Below, one piece after another: positions 44,017 to 53,233 of a DNA stretch of 64,000 nucleotides. The position numbers were made by a program, and so were the translations under genes. The notes below the pieces were generated by a model. That model ran no database searches. It saw only the letters and a list, made by a program, of their open reading frames with translations, and had not been told where the DNA came from. The stretch lies in assembly GCF_000188155.2 (NCBI RefSeq), contig NZ_KE124774.1, forward strand, positions 4,170,934-4,234,933, given 5' to 3'. This DNA is from Methylocystis sp. ATCC 49242 (lineage in GTDB: Bacteria > Pseudomonadota > Alphaproteobacteria > Rhizobiales > Beijerinckiaceae). Positions within the stretch are counted from its first letter, which is position 1; each line of letters begins with the position of its first letter.

Positions 44017-44675
44017 TCCCGCGCGCCCATGATTGCCGAGCCGACGCGCACATAGGTCGCGCCGAGCTGGATCGCGAGTTCGTAATCCGAACTCATGCCC
44101 ATGGAGAGTTCGCGCAGCCCGTTGCGCGCGGCGATGTCAGCCAGAAGCGCGAAATGCGGCGACGCCTGTTCGCCGACCGGCGGCACGCACATCAGGCCCG
44201 CGATCTCGAGCCCGTATTTTTCGCGGCAGGCGGCGATGAAGGCGTCAGCCTCCTCGGGGAGCACGCCCGCCTTTTGGGGCTCGGCGCCGGTGTTGACCTG
44301 CACGAAAAGGCGCGGGCGCCTGCCGGTCTTCGCCATTTCTTCCGAGAGCGCTTTGGCGATCTTCTCGCGGTCGACGCTCTGGATCACGTCGAAGGTCTCG
44401 ACAGCCTCCTGCGTCTTGTTGGACTGCAGCGGGCCAATGAGATGCAGCTCGATGTCCGGGTATTTTTCGCGGAGCGCGGGCCATTTGCCCATGGCCTCCT
44501 GCACGCGGTTCTCGCCGAAGACGCGATGGCCGGCGTCGAGCAGCGGAACTACGTCCTCGGCCGGAAAGGTCTTGGTGACGCAGACCAGGGTGACTTCGGC
44601 GGGGTCGCGCCCGCAGTCCGTCGCGGCGCGGGCGATTGACGCTTTGGTTTCGTTCAGACGGTCGATGATGGTCAT
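44004..44675 (-). CDS. yggS: YggS family PLP homeostasis protein
   Basis: 223 residues of the single-domain alanine-racemase-like barrel that binds pyridoxal phosphate. The PLP Lys lies in LVCVTKTFPAEDV; next are GENRVQEAMGKW, LIGPLQSNKT, IQSVDREKIA, VNTGAEPQKAGV and LSMGMSSDYELAIQLGATYVRVGSAIMG. The family buffers PLP and affects amino-acid pools rather than catalysing a known reaction. It is divergent from leuS across 131 bases. Confidence 0.95.
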   Translation of the reverse strand: MTIIDRLNETKASIARAATDCGRDPAEVTLVCVTKTFPAEDVVPLLDAGHRVFGENRVQEAMGKWPALREKYPDIELHLIGPLQSNKTQEAVETFDVIQSVDREKIAKALSEEMAKTGRRPRLFVQVNTGAEPQKAGVLPEEADAFIAACREKYGLEIAGLMCVPPVGEQASPHFALLADIAARNGLRELSMGMSSDYELAIQLGATYVRVGSAIMGARDYST

Positions 44676-44806
44676 GGGGTCTGGTTAAGGCGCAATCGGG
44701 CCGCCCGCAACCATCGAAAAGAAAGGACAGAGGGGCTTTGACATCCCCCCTCCCGACCGGCATTTAGGAGCAAATTTCCCGCCTCCAGACCGGACCGCCG
44801 ACATCC

Positions 44807-47440
44807 ATGAGACCAGAACGCTACAATTTTGCTGAGGCCGAGCCGCGCTGGCAGAAGATTTGGGAGGAAAAACAGGTCTTTAAGGCGGGCGTCAACGCCT
44901 CGGCGCCGAAATATTACGTGCTGGAGATGTTCCCGTATCCGTCGGGGCGCCTGCACATGGGCCATGTGCGCAATTATTCGATGGGCGACGTCATCGCCCG
45001 CTACATGCGCGCGAAGGGCTATGACGTTCTGCATCCCATGGGGTGGGACGCCTTCGGCCTGCCGGCGGAGAACGCGGCGGCGCAGACCGGCGCGCATCCG
45101 GCGACATGGACCTACGCCAATATCGCCGCCATGCGCGCGCAACTGAAGACGCTGGGCCTCTCGCTCGACTGGTCGCGCGAGATCGCGACCTGCGATCCGG
45201 AATATTACAGGCATCAGCAGAAGCTGTTTCTCGATTTCCTGAAGGCCGGCATCGTCGACCGCAAGAAATCCAAGGTGAACTGGGACCCGGTGGACCATAC
45301 GGTTCTCGCCAACGAGCAGGTGATCGACGGGCGCGGCTGGCGCTCCGGCGCGCTGGTCGAGCAGCGCGAACTCACCCAATGGTTCCTGAAGATCACGAGC
45401 TACTCGCTGGAGCTTCTGGAGGCGCTCGACACCCTCGACCGCTGGCCCGACAAGGTGCGCCTCATGCAGCGCAACTGGATCGGCCGCTCAGAGGGCATGC
45501 TGGTGCGCTTCGCGCTCGATCAGCCGCTGGGCGAGGCGAAGGAGGTCGAGGTCTTCACCACCCGCGCAGACACGCTCTTCGGCGCCAAATTCGTCGCGCT
45601 CGCCGCCGACCATCCGCTGGCTAAGGCGGCGGCAGAGCAGAACCCCGAACTCGCCGCCTTCTGCGAGGAGTGCCGTCGCGGCGGCACATCGGCCGAGGCG
45701 ATCGAGACCGCCGAGAAACAGGGCTTCGACACGGGCCTGCGCGTTGCGCATCCATTCGATCCCGACTGGAAGCTCCCGGTCTATGTCGCGAACTTCATCC
45801 TGATGGATTACGGCACGGGCGCCATCTTCGGCTGCCCGGCGCATGATCAACGCGATCTGGATTTCGCGACGAAATACGGGCTCGGCTTCAAGGTCGTCGT
45901 TTGCCCGGAAGGCGCCGATCCCGCGACGCTCGAAGCGCAGATCGCAAAGAGCGGTGAAGCCTTCGACGGCGACGGGAAGCTCGTGAACTCGTCCTTCCTC
46001 GACGGCCTCACCGTGCCTGAGGCCAAGGAGCACGTCGCGAACCGTCTCGAGACCACGGCGCTGTTCAACGCCCCGCAGGGCGCCCGCAAGGTGAACTACA
46101 AGCTGCGCGACTGGGGCGTCTCTCGCCAGCGCTACTGGGGCTGCCCGATCCCCATCATCCATTGCGAGACATGCGGCCCCGTCCCCGTGCCGGACGCGGA
46201 CCTGCCGGTGAGACTGCCCGAGGACGTCACCTTCGACCAGCCCGGCAATCCGCTCGACCGCCATCCGACCTGGAAGAACGTCCCCTGTCCGTCCTGCGGC
46301 AGGCCCGCGCGCCGCGAGACCGACACGATGGACACTTTCGTCGATTCGTCCTGGTATTACGCGCGCTTCACGGACCCGCACAACGCCGACGCGCCCGCCG
46401 CGGCCGACGCCCTCGCGCGCTGGCTGCCGGTCGATCAATATATCGGCGGCATCGAGCACGCGATCCTGCATCTTCTCTATTCGCGCTTCTTCGCCCGCGC
46501 CATGCGCGACTCGGGTCACGCGGCGGCGGCCGAGCCCTTCGCCGGCCTCTTCACGCAGGGCATGGTCGTGCATGAGACCTACAAGGGCCCCGACGGCTGG
46601 GTTTCGCCCGCCGCCATCCGCATCGAATCTGGCGAGGGGGGCCGCCGCGCCTTCCTTCTCGACAGCGGCGCCGAGGTCGAAATCGGCCCGATCGAGAAGA
46701 TGTCGAAGTCCAAGAAGAACACCGTCGACCCGGACGACATCGTCGCGAGCTACGGCGCCGACACGGCGCGCCTCTTCGTGCTCTCCGACAGTCCGCCCGA
46801 TCGCGACGTGATCTGGTCGGACGAGGGCGCGCAGGGCGCGTGGCGCTTCGTGCAGCGCGTCTGGCGCACGGTCGGCGAACTTGGCCGGGTCGCGGCGCCG
46901 GCCGGAGCCGCGGCTCCGGGCGAGTTCGGTCCCGAGGCGCTGAAGCTTCGCAAGGCTACCCACAAGACCGTCGCGCAGGTCAGCGAGAACATCGAGCGAC
47001 TGCGCTTCAACAGCGCCATCGCCCGCATCCGCGAATTCGGCAATGAGCTCACCGCCGCGCTCGACGCCGTGACCGAAACGCCCGTCGGCGCCGATCTCGC
47101 TTACGCTTTCCGCGAGGCGGCGGACGCGTTCGTACGGCTCGTCGCGCCGATGACGCCCCATGTCGCGGAGGAATGCTGGACCGACCTCGGCCATGAGGGC
47201 CTCGTCTCCGAGGCGCCGTGGCCCGTGGCCGATCCTGTCCTTGTGGCGCAGGAGATGATAAGCCTGCCCGTGCAGGTGAACGGCAAGAAGCGCGCCGAGA
47301 TTCTCGTCGCGCATGACGCCGACGAGGAAACGATTCGCAAAGAGGCCTTGTCGCAAGATGGCGTTCTGCGCGCCATGGAAGGCAAGCCGCTCAGGAAGTT
47401 CATTCTCGTGCCGAAGAGGATCGTCAATGTGGTCGTGTGA
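44807..47440 (+). CDS. leuS: Leucine--tRNA ligase
   Basis: 877 residues, full length for bacterial LeuRS. Class I motifs: [12 protein letters not shown] (HIGH) and KMSKSKKN. The editing domain (CP1, ~225-420) has [20 protein letters not shown] and [17 protein letters not shown]. Zinc-like Cys pairs are in [11 protein letters not shown] and [10 protein letters not shown]. Anticodon-binding domain and C-terminal domain follow ([22 protein letters not shown]). It overlaps the lptE start by 14 bases, giving the leuS-lptE-holA order frequent in alphaproteobacteria. Confidence 0.98.
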   Translation: MRPERYNFAEAEPRWQKIWEEKQVFKAGVNASAPKYYVLEMFPYPSGRLHMGHVRNYSMGDVIARYMRAKGYDVLHPMGWDAFGLPAENAAAQTGAHPATWTYANIAAMRAQLKTLGLSLDWSREIATCDPEYYRHQQKLFLDFLKAGIVDRKKSKVNWDPVDHTVLANEQVIDGRGWRSGALVEQRELTQWFLKITSYSLELLEALDTLDRWPDKVRLMQRNWIGRSEGMLVRFALDQPLGEAKEVEVFTTRADTLFGAKFVALAADHPLAKAAAEQNPELAAFCEECRRGGTSAEAIETAEKQGFDTGLRVAHPFDPDWKLPVYVANFILMDYGTGAIFGCPAHDQRDLDFATKYGLGFKVVVCPEGADPATLEAQIAKSGEAFDGDGKLVNSSFLDGLTVPEAKEHVANRLETTALFNAPQGARKVNYKLRDWGVSRQRYWGCPIPIIHCETCGPVPVPDADLPVRLPEDVTFDQPGNPLDRHPTWKNVPCPSCGRPARRETDTMDTFVDSSWYYARFTDPHNADAPAAADALARWLPVDQYIGGIEHAILHLLYSRFFARAMRDSGHAAAAEPFAGLFTQGMVVHETYKGPDGWVSPAAIRIESGEGGRRAFLLDSGAEVEIGPIEKMSKSKKNTVDPDDIVASYGADTARLFVLSDSPPDRDVIWSDEGAQGAWRFVQRVWRTVGELGRVAAPAGAAAPGEFGPEALKLRKATHKTVAQVSENIERLRFNSAIARIREFGNELTAALDAVTETPVGADLAYAFREAADAFVRLVAPMTPHVAEECWTDLGHEGLVSEAPWPVADPVLVAQEMISLPVQVNGKKRAEILVAHDADEETIRKEALSQDGVLRAMEGKPLRKFILVPKRIVNVVV

Positions 47441-47960
47441 GAAAGCCTTCGGCCGACTTTTGGCGGCGGCCTTGACGCTCTCCGCCGCGCTGCCGCTCGC
47501 GGGCTGCATCGAGCCCATGTATGGCGCGACCGGCGGCTTCGATTCCTCGCCGCTCGCCGCCGAGCTTCAGGCGATCGAGGTCGACGAGATCCCGAACCGC
47601 ATGGGGCATTATGTCCGCAACGAGCTGATCTTCGGTTTCAACGGCACGGGCTCGACCGTTCAGCCGCGCTATCGGCTCAGCGTGAATCTGCGCGAGCGCG
47701 TCCAGACGCCGATTCTCGATACGGTGACCGGCCGCGCCACCTCGGCGACCGTCATCGTCGACGCCGAATATCGTCTCGTCACCGTGCCGGGCGGCGCCGA
47801 AGTGCTCAAGGGGGTCGCCAACGGCGTTGCGAGCTACGACCGTTTCTCGAACCGCTTCTCCAACGTCCGCGCCGCGCGCGACGCTGAAATCCGCGACGCC
47901 AAGGTCATCGCCGAGCTGATCCGCACGCGCGTTTCGACCGAGCTGGCGACGCGGCGCTAG
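47427..47960 (+). CDS. lptE: LPS-assembly lipoprotein LptE
   Basis: 177 residues from ATG 47427, inside the end of leuS and preceded by AGAGGA. The lipoprotein signal ends in LPLAGC. Mature protein: [57 protein letters not shown] and a helical C-terminus ending [12 protein letters not shown], as in alphaproteobacterial LptE (an RlpB-like family). It plugs the LptD barrel and delivers LPS to the outer leaflet. It is followed 8 bases on by holA. Divergent in sequence, as the family is, but the context is decisive. Confidence 0.93.
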   Translation: MWSCEKAFGRLLAAALTLSAALPLAGCIEPMYGATGGFDSSPLAAELQAIEVDEIPNRMGHYVRNELIFGFNGTGSTVQPRYRLSVNLRERVQTPILDTVTGRATSATVIVDAEYRLVTVPGGAEVLKGVANGVASYDRFSNRFSNVRAARDAEIRDAKVIAELIRTRVSTELATRR

Positions 47961-47968
47961 AGCCGCCC

Positions 47969-48988
47969 GTGGTCGCGGTAAAAAGCGGCGCCGCCGAAAA
48001 ATTCGTCTCCGCCCCGCCGGACGGGGTCTTTCTGTTTCTGGTCTTCGGCTCCGACGCCGGCATGGTGCGCGAGCGCGCGCTCACGATCGTGAGCAAGCGC
48101 GTCGACGACCGGCGCGATCCGTTCCAGTTCGTCGAGATGAGCGGCGACGCCGTGTCTGCCGATCCGCTCGCGCTGCTCGACGAAGCCAACACCACGCCGC
48201 TGTTCGGCGGACGTCGCGCCATCCTCGTCGAGACTGGCGCCAAGTCGGTCATTCCCGCCGTCACCTCGCTGATTTCCGCGCCGCCCGCCGCCTGCACGGT
48301 GGTGCTGACGGCCGGCGCGCTGAAGCGGGACGCCCCGCTGCGCAAGCTTGTCGAGGGCGCGAAACAGGGCGCCGGGATCGAATGTCAGCCCGACACCGAG
48401 CATGATCTCCACGCGCTGATCGACCGCACGCTGCGTGAGGCGGGGCTCGTCGCTGGTCCGGAGGCGCGCGGCCTTCTGCTCGCCGCGCTTGGCGAAGACC
48501 GGCTGATGAGCCGCGGCGAACTCACGAAGCTCGCGCTTTACATGCACGGGCGCGAACATGTCGAGGCGGCGGATGTGGAGGCCATTGTGGCGCATGCGTC
48601 CGGCGTCGCCTCGGACCGCGTGGTGACGGCGGCTTTTGGCGGCGAAGTCGGCGCGACGCTCGAATCCTATTTCGCGCAGGGCGGCGATCCGGGAGCGATC
48701 CTGTTCGGCGCCATGCGCTACGCCGTGGCGCTGCATCGCGCGCGCCTCGCCATGGAGCGCGAGGGCGGGCGCACCGACGCCGGCGTGACGGTCTTGATGC
48801 GCGCGGGCTTCGGCTTCATGCATCGCGCGCTGCTGGAGGAGCATTTGAAGCGCTGGACGTCGGCGCGACTCGGCGCGCTCGTCGAGCCCCTGCGCGTGGC
48901 GCAAACGCGCGCCCGCGCCAATGCGGGCGTCGCGCTGATGGAGGCTGAAAACGCGCTATGGGAGGTGGCGAAGGCGGCGCGACGTTGA
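47969..48988 (+). CDS. holA: DNA polymerase III delta subunit
   Basis: 339 residues with a GTG start at 47969 (8 bases past the lptE stop). HolA opens the beta clamp. N-terminal ATPase-like domain: VFLFLVFGSDAGMVRERAL, RDPFQFVEMSG, TPLFGGRRAILVE. Middle and C-terminal domains: EDRLMSRGELTKLALYMHG and LEEHLKRWTSARLGALVEPLR. The AAA+ fold lacks P-loop function, as expected for delta. It closes the leuS-lptE-holA operon and abuts the stop of the convergent DUF1428 gene. Confidence 0.94.
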   Translation: MVAVKSGAAEKFVSAPPDGVFLFLVFGSDAGMVRERALTIVSKRVDDRRDPFQFVEMSGDAVSADPLALLDEANTTPLFGGRRAILVETGAKSVIPAVTSLISAPPAACTVVLTAGALKRDAPLRKLVEGAKQGAGIECQPDTEHDLHALIDRTLREAGLVAGPEARGLLLAALGEDRLMSRGELTKLALYMHGREHVEAADVEAIVAHASGVASDRVVTAAFGGEVGATLESYFAQGGDPGAILFGAMRYAVALHRARLAMEREGGRTDAGVTVLMRAGFGFMHRALLEEHLKRWTSARLGALVEPLRVAQTRARANAGVALMEAENALWEVAKAARR

Positions 48989-49345
48989 CTATTCGGCGCC
49001 GGAGTCGAGCAAGACGCTGAAGCCGCCGAAGATCATGCGCTTGCCGTCGAAGGGCATTGGCATGTCCTTCATGCGCGGGTCCTCGCGCATCTTCTTGCCA
49101 GCGGCGTCGCGCGCTTCTTTGGACGGCCATACGACCCAGGAAAAAACGACGTTCTCTCCAGCTTGCGCCGCGACCGCGCGCCTGAAGTCCGTCACCTTGC
49201 CGTCCGGGACGTCATCGCCCCAGCATTCGACCACGCGCAATGCGCCATATTCCTTGAGAAGCGGCCAGAAGCTTGCGGCGGCTGTCTTGTAAGCCTCCTT
49301 GTTTCCGGAGGGCACGGGAATGACGAATCCGTCAATATAGCTCAT
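48989..49345 (-). CDS. DUF1428 family protein
   Basis: 118 residues. Opens MSYIDGFVIPVPSGNKEAYK and has KVTDFRRAVAAQAGENVVFSWVVWPSKEARD, then MPFDGKRMIFGGFSVLLD, the ferredoxin-like alpha/beta-barrel pattern of DUF1428. Members are small cytoplasmic proteins, often next to VOC proteins and HxlR or ArsR regulators. Start ATG 49345 overlaps the VOC stop as ATGA. It stands second in a leftward VOC-DUF1428 operon likely controlled by the divergent HxlR gene. Reaction unknown. Confidence 0.93.
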   Translation of the reverse strand: MSYIDGFVIPVPSGNKEAYKTAAASFWPLLKEYGALRVVECWGDDVPDGKVTDFRRAVAAQAGENVVFSWVVWPSKEARDAAGKKMREDPRMKDMPMPFDGKRMIFGGFSVLLDSGAE

Positions 49346-49779
49346 TGACAGGCTCCTTCCCTCTGCGGGCATCCGGCCTTGGCGGCCTCGACGTCCATCC
49401 ACATGATTTCCCAGATGTGGCCGTCAGGATCCTCGAAGCTGCGGCCATACATGAAGCCGAAATCCTGGGCCGGGCAGGGGTCGATCCTGCCTCCGGCGCG
49501 CTGCGCCTTTGCGACAAGTTCGTCGACGGCGGCCCGGTTTTCCGCCGTGAGGCAGAACAGCGCCTGCGCGCTGTTCCGTGCGTCCGCTATCTTCTTCGTG
49601 GTGAACTGGCTGAATTTGTCATGGGTCAGCAGCATCGCGTAGATCGTGTCGGAGAAAACGATGCAGCTTGCAGTTCCGTCGCAGAACTGCGGGTTCCTGC
49701 GGGCGCCGATCGCCTCGTAGAAAGCGGTGGACTTGGGCAAATCGGCAACGGGCAAATTCACGAAGATGAGCTGGGGCAT
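49342..49779 (-). CDS. VOC superfamily protein (glyoxalase/extradiol dioxygenase fold)
   Basis: 145 residues from ATG 49779, preceded by AGGAG. Two VOC modules are visible: MPQLIFVNLPVADLPKSTAFYEAIGA and FGFMYGRSFEDPDGHIWEIMWMD. Family members of this shape are glyoxalase- or bleomycin-resistance-like binding proteins; ligands for a metal are incomplete (no clear first His), so a binding rather than catalytic role is possible. It forms an operon with DUF1428 by a 4-base overlap and is divergent from the HxlR regulator. Confidence 0.92.
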   Translation of the reverse strand: MPQLIFVNLPVADLPKSTAFYEAIGARRNPQFCDGTASCIVFSDTIYAMLLTHDKFSQFTTKKIADARNSAQALFCLTAENRAAVDELVAKAQRAGGRIDPCPAQDFGFMYGRSFEDPDGHIWEIMWMDVEAAKAGCPQREGACQ

Positions 49780-49820
49780 GAGGGTCTCCTTGCGCAATGC
49801 CTGTGACTGTAGACAATCGG

Positions 49821-49857
49821 GTTATAACAAGCAATAATGAAGTTAGAAAAAGTAACT
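49821..49857. promoter_or_regulatory. Candidate HxlR operator/promoter region
   Basis: The 81-base space between the divergent VOC and HxlR starts holds the palindrome GTTATAAC (49821-49828) and an inverted repeat AGTTA-N7-TAACT (49841-49857). Both are A/T-rich in a G/C-rich region. HxlR proteins bind inverted repeats near divergent promoters, so these are candidate operators; TATAAC could also act as a -10 element. Confidence 0.45.
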
Positions 49858-49860
49858 AAA

Positions 49861-50532
49861 ATGCCGGAGACTCCGTCCGTCCGCAGCTATGACGACGCCT
49901 GCGGCGCCGCCCACGCGCTCGATCTCGTCGGCGAGCGCTGGGCGCTGCTCGTCATCCGCGAACTCATGTTCGGGCCGAAGCGCTTCAGCGATCTGCGGTC
50001 AGATTTGCCCGGCGTGAGCGCCAATGTGCTGACCCAGCGGCTGGAAAAACTGCGGGAGATCGGCGTGCTCACCCGCCGCAAGCTGCCGCCGCCGGCGGCC
50101 AGCCAGGTTTACGAGCTGACGCCCTGGGGTTACGAAATCGAGCCGGTGTTTTCCGTTCTCGGCCGCTGGGCGGCGCGCTCGCCCCTTCATGATCCGACGC
50201 TGCCGCTGAGCGCCGCGTCTCTGATGCTGTCGTTCAAGACGATGTTCGACCCCGACCGCGCGAACTCGCTGGAGACGCGCGTCGGTTTTCGCATCGGCGA
50301 AGAGACGTTCCTCGTCCGCATCGAGGGCGGGAAGTGCGACGCCGCGCGCGCCGCGCTCGACGGGGCTGAGGTGATTTTCACCGGCGCGGCGCAGGTGATC
50401 GCCGCAGCCGTCTATGGTGGCGTTCCGCTCGAGACGCTGGAGGCCGATGGCGCATTGAGCGTGGCAGGCGACCACGCCCTTGCGGAGAAATTCGTGACCT
50501 ATTTCCCCCTTCCGCCAAAGGTCGGCGGATAG
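49861..50532 (+). CDS. HxlR-type winged-helix transcriptional regulator
   Basis: 223 residues from ATG 49861 (ATG 49837 gives eight extra residues; the inverted repeat just upstream favours 49861). The HxlR domain (~1-105) has ALDLVGERWALLVIRELMFGPKRFSDLRSDLPGVSANVLTQRLEKL and a wing KLPPPAASQVYELTPWG. The remaining ~110 residues form an SCP2-like sterol-binding domain (RVGFRIGEETFLVRIEGGKCDAARAALDGAEVIFTGA), so it may sense a hydrophobic ligand. It likely controls the divergent VOC-DUF1428 operon and itself. HxlR proteins typically sense aldehydes, quinones or drugs. Confidence 0.92.
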   Translation: MPETPSVRSYDDACGAAHALDLVGERWALLVIRELMFGPKRFSDLRSDLPGVSANVLTQRLEKLREIGVLTRRKLPPPAASQVYELTPWGYEIEPVFSVLGRWAARSPLHDPTLPLSAASLMLSFKTMFDPDRANSLETRVGFRIGEETFLVRIEGGKCDAARAALDGAEVIFTGAAQVIAAAVYGGVPLETLEADGALSVAGDHALAEKFVTYFPLPPKVGG

Positions 50533-50536
50533 AACG

Positions 50537-51226
50537 TCACGCCGCGCTGGCGAGACTCTCGAACAGGGCGCGGCCGTCGATCCCGCCGACCAGCGGGTCG
50601 ATGAGATTTTCGGGATGCGGCATCAGGCCGAGCACGTTACGCTTCTCGGAATAAATCCCGGCTATGTCGTTGCGCGAGCCGTTCGGATTGGCGTCGCCGC
50701 CGAGCTTCCCGGCCGCGTCGCAATAGCGGAAGGCGACAAGCCCCTCGCCCTCAAGCCGCTCGATCGTCGCGTCGTCGCCCTCGTAATTGCCCTCGCCATG
50801 AGCGATGGCGACCTCGATCACCTGGTTCCGGGCGTATTGGCGCGTAAAGGCCGTGTCGTTCCGCTCGACGCGCAAATGCTGCATCTTGCAGATGAAGCGC
50901 AGATTGGCGTTGCGCATCAGCACGCCGGGCAGCAGACCGCTCTCGCAGAGAATCTGGAAGCCGTTGCAGACGCCGAGAACGAGGCCGCCGCGCGCGGCGT
51001 GCGCCCGCACCGCGTCCATGATGGCGGCGCGGCCGGCGATGGCGCCGCAGCGCAGATAATCGCCATAGGAGAAGCCGCCCGGCAGCACGACGAGATCGGT
51101 GCCCGCCGGAAGCTCATGGTCGGCGTGCCAGAGCATGGCGGGCTTATGGCCCGTAGCCTGCTCGAGCGCGCGCGCCATGTCGCCTTCGCGATTGGACCCG
51201 GGAAAGACGATGACGGCGGCTTTCAT
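50537..51226 (-). CDS. purQ: Phosphoribosylformylglycinamidine synthase subunit PurQ
   Basis: 229 residues, class I glutamine amidotransferase. Nucleophile Cys is in LVLGVCNGFQILCESGLLPG; catalytic His and Glu are in MPHPENLID. It begins KAAVIVFPGSNREGDMARA. It supplies ammonia to PurL (outside this window) in step four of purine synthesis, with PurS as a bridging subunit. It is transcribed behind purS with 9 bases between. The convergent HxlR stop is 4 bases away. Confidence 0.97.
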   Translation of the reverse strand: MKAAVIVFPGSNREGDMARALEQATGHKPAMLWHADHELPAGTDLVVLPGGFSYGDYLRCGAIAGRAAIMDAVRAHAARGGLVLGVCNGFQILCESGLLPGVLMRNANLRFICKMQHLRVERNDTAFTRQYARNQVIEVAIAHGEGNYEGDDATIERLEGEGLVAFRYCDAAGKLGGDANPNGSRNDIAGIYSEKRNVLGLMPHPENLIDPLVGGIDGRALFESLASAA

Positions 51227-51235
51227 GGGCGTCTC

Positions 51236-51472
51236 TCAGATGTCGATCTGGAAGTTTTCGATGACGGTGTTGGCGAGCAGCTTCTCGCAAGCCGCCTGCA
51301 ATTGCGCCCTGGCGGCTGTCGCGTCGTCGCCCGCCATTTCGACGTCGAACACCTTGCCCTGACGCACGCTCGCGACGCCCTCGACGCCGAGCGACTTCAG
51401 CGCGCCTTCGATCGCCTTGCCTTGCGGATCGAGGACGCCGTTTTTCAGTGTGACGACGACACGTGCTTTCAT
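51236..51472 (-). CDS. purS: Phosphoribosylformylglycinamidine synthase subunit PurS
   Basis: 78 residues from ATG 51472. The complete PurS sequence is MKARVVVTLKNGVLDPQGKA, then IEGALKSLGVEGVASVRQGK and FDVEMAGDDATAARAQLQAAC, ending NTVIENFQIDI. It is the small subunit of the PurSQL complex in Gram-positive and alphaproteobacterial FGAM synthase. Here it is separated from purC by 198 bases and the low-G+C exported gene, instead of being directly after purC as in many relatives. Confidence 0.95.
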   Translation of the reverse strand: MKARVVVTLKNGVLDPQGKAIEGALKSLGVEGVASVRQGKVFDVEMAGDDATAARAQLQAACEKLLANTVIENFQIDI

Positions 51473-51616
51473 GAGCGATTTTTCCGTAGTGGGATTGGCC
51501 ACACGGTTAGCCGCCTTGCGCTCAAAGGGCAAGACGTCGCGGTCAAGTGGTTGCCGAAAGGCCATGAGGCGAGCGCGCGCGGCCGCTGTTTGGCAAGAAA
51601 GATCAGACGATTAATG

Positions 51617-51643
51617 AAAAAGGGCGGCTCGCAGGGCCGCCCT
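51617..51643 (-). terminator. Rho-independent terminator after exported protein gene
   Basis: On the minus strand a perfect 8-base stem (arms 51636-51643 and 51621-51628, 7-base loop) is followed by TTTTT (51617-51621 as A on the plus strand), 28 bases beyond the stop of the exported protein gene. It ends that transcript before purS. Confidence 0.9.
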
Positions 51644-51670
51644 CCACACTCGAATGCGCTCGTCGCTCGA

Positions 51671-52219
51671 TCATTGACCCGGAGCGTTCGGGTCGCGGGT
51701 GGTCGGCGCTGACGGCGCAGCAGGTTTCCGCACCGTAGCCGGCACAGTTGGCGGCGTTGGGTTGGCGCAGTTTGGATTCGTTGAATTATATCGCCCATAG
51801 GCTAACCAAAAATTGTGACTGGGGGTCGAGGCTCCATTAAATCGGGCGATGGTAACATAGTACCAGCCGTTATTTGGCGCGACGAACGCGACTCTAGGCC
51901 GACGACCAAAGAAATCGTCGTTTCTCCAAACAGTCCCGTTGGGGCCAACCGCGACGATCTCATCGTCGACCCCCGTTCCGAAGGCTGCGGTTTGCTCGAT
52001 CCGGATGCAGTCGTTCTGTGCGGCGAAAAATGCTCCTTCCCACTTAGCGGTCGACGGACCATAGCCAAAGATGCTCCCTCCGAACACGATGGAACTGCAA
52101 TTCGTCCCAGTGCATGTCGATACGCTCGGGTCATAAATCTCGTAGCCTGCCTGGCTCGGCATTGGCGCAAAAACGGACATTGCGACGGCCGCACTGGCCA
52201 TGATCAGCATCTTTTTCAT
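51671..52219 (-). CDS. Exported hypothetical protein inserted between purC and purS
   Basis: 182 residues. Start ATG 52219 follows GGGGGAG. Signal peptide: MKKMLIMASAAVAMSVFAPM. The mature part (YEIYDPSVSTCTGTNCSSIV) has a CTGTNC loop, aromatic-rich beta pattern (WEGAFFAAQNDCIRIEQTAAFG; WYYVTIARFNGASTPSHNFWLAYGRYN), and a Pro/Thr-rich C-terminal tail. It looks like a secreted beta-sandwich adhesion- or lectin-like protein, but no family is recognised. The G+C is visibly lower than in the pur genes around it, and a terminator follows on its own strand, so it is an independent transcription unit. Confidence 0.72.
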   Translation of the reverse strand: MKKMLIMASAAVAMSVFAPMPSQAGYEIYDPSVSTCTGTNCSSIVFGGSIFGYGPSTAKWEGAFFAAQNDCIRIEQTAAFGTGVDDEIVAVGPNGTVWRNDDFFGRRPRVAFVAPNNGWYYVTIARFNGASTPSHNFWLAYGRYNSTNPNCANPTPPTVPATVRKPAAPSAPTTRDPNAPGQ

Positions 52220-52410
52220 AATCTCCCCCTCGCGGTGAACCACGAAAAATGTTGCAAACCGCATCGAAATTGCGCGCTCGCATCAGGACAACAATTTAAA
52301 TCCCAGCATTGTTCCACATTGTATGTAATTTTGGCTGCGAGATGAATGCGTGAAATCGCGAAAGGGGGCGGCGCTGGTCATTCGCCTTTCAGCGGCGGAG
52401 CCTTGGCCAG

Positions 52411-52437
52411 AAAAAACCCGCCCTGCAAGGGGCGGGT
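52411..52437 (-). terminator. Rho-independent terminator after purC
   Basis: On the minus strand a perfect 7-base stem plus an A-T pair (arms around 52430-52437 and 52416-52423) is followed by a run of T (A run 52411-52416 on the plus strand), 32 bases after the purC stop. It separates purC from the exported protein gene. Confidence 0.9.
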
Positions 52438-52468
52438 CGATGACGGGTTCGAAAACGAATGAGCGCGG

Positions 52469-53233
52469 TTACTGCACCAGCTTCGGGGCGCCGACGCGGA
52501 CGGTCTCGCCCTCCTGCATCACGCCGAGCCGGCGGGCGACCTCGGTATAGGCCTCCACAAGCCCGCCCATGTCGCGGCGGAACCGGTCCTTGTCGAGCTT
52601 GTCGTTGGACTTGATGTCCCACAGACGGCAGCTGTCGGGCGAAATCTCGTCGGCGACGACGATTCGCATCATGTCGCCCTCCCAGAGACGTCCGCACTCC
52701 ATCTTGAAGTCGACCAGGCGAATGCCGACGCCGAGGAACAGGCCGGACAGGAAGTCGTTGACGCGGATGGCGAGCGCCATGATGTCGTCGATCTCCTGCG
52801 GCGTGGCCCAGCCGAAGGCGGTGATGTGCTCTTCCGACACCATCGGGTCGTCGAGCGCGTCGTTCTTGTAATAGAACTCGATGATCGAGCGCGGCAGCTG
52901 CGTGCCTTCCTCGAGCCCAAGGCGCTTGGCGAGCGAACCCGCGGCGACATTGCGCACGACGACTTCGAGCGGAATGATCTCCACCTCGCGAATCAGCTGC
53001 TCGCGCATGTTCAGCCGACGGATGAAATGCGTCGGCACGCCGATGTTGTTGAGGTGCTGGAAGATATATTCCGAGATTCGGTTGTTCAGCACGCCCTTGC
53101 CGTCGATAACTTCATGTTTCTTAGCGTTGAAGGCGGTGGCGTCGTCTTTGAAGTGCTGAATCAGCGTGCCGGGTTCAGGGCCCTCGTAGAGGACCTTGGC
53201 CTTGCCTTCATATATGCGGCGGCGGCGGTTCAT
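52469..53233 (-). CDS. purC: Phosphoribosylaminoimidazole-succinocarboxamide synthase
   Basis: 254 residues from ATG 53233, which gives the usual [20 protein letters not shown]; an ATG at 53263 would add ten residues. SAICAR synthase motifs: [41 protein letters not shown] and [16 protein letters not shown]. It joins aspartate to CAIR in purine synthesis. The C-terminus ends [20 protein letters not shown]. It is not co-transcribed with purS here: a terminator follows, and the exported gene and purS have separate transcription. Confidence 0.96.
   Translation of the reverse strand: MNRRRRIYEGKAKVLYEGPEPGTLIQHFKDDATAFNAKKHEVIDGKGVLNNRISEYIFQHLNNIGVPTHFIRRLNMREQLIREVEIIPLEVVVRNVAAGSLAKRLGLEEGTQLPRSIIEFYYKNDALDDPMVSEEHITAFGWATPQEIDDIMALAIRVNDFLSGLFLGVGIRLVDFKMECGRLWEGDMMRIVVADEISPDSCRLWDIKSNDKLDKDRFRRDMGGLVEAYTEVARRLGVMQEGETVRVGAPKLVQ

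Noticed and set aside
45488-47518. A very long open frame antisense to leuS (676 residues)
   Set aside because: It is a shadow of the codon bias of leuS. The product is Arg/Asp-rich with no domain, and leuS has all its motifs.
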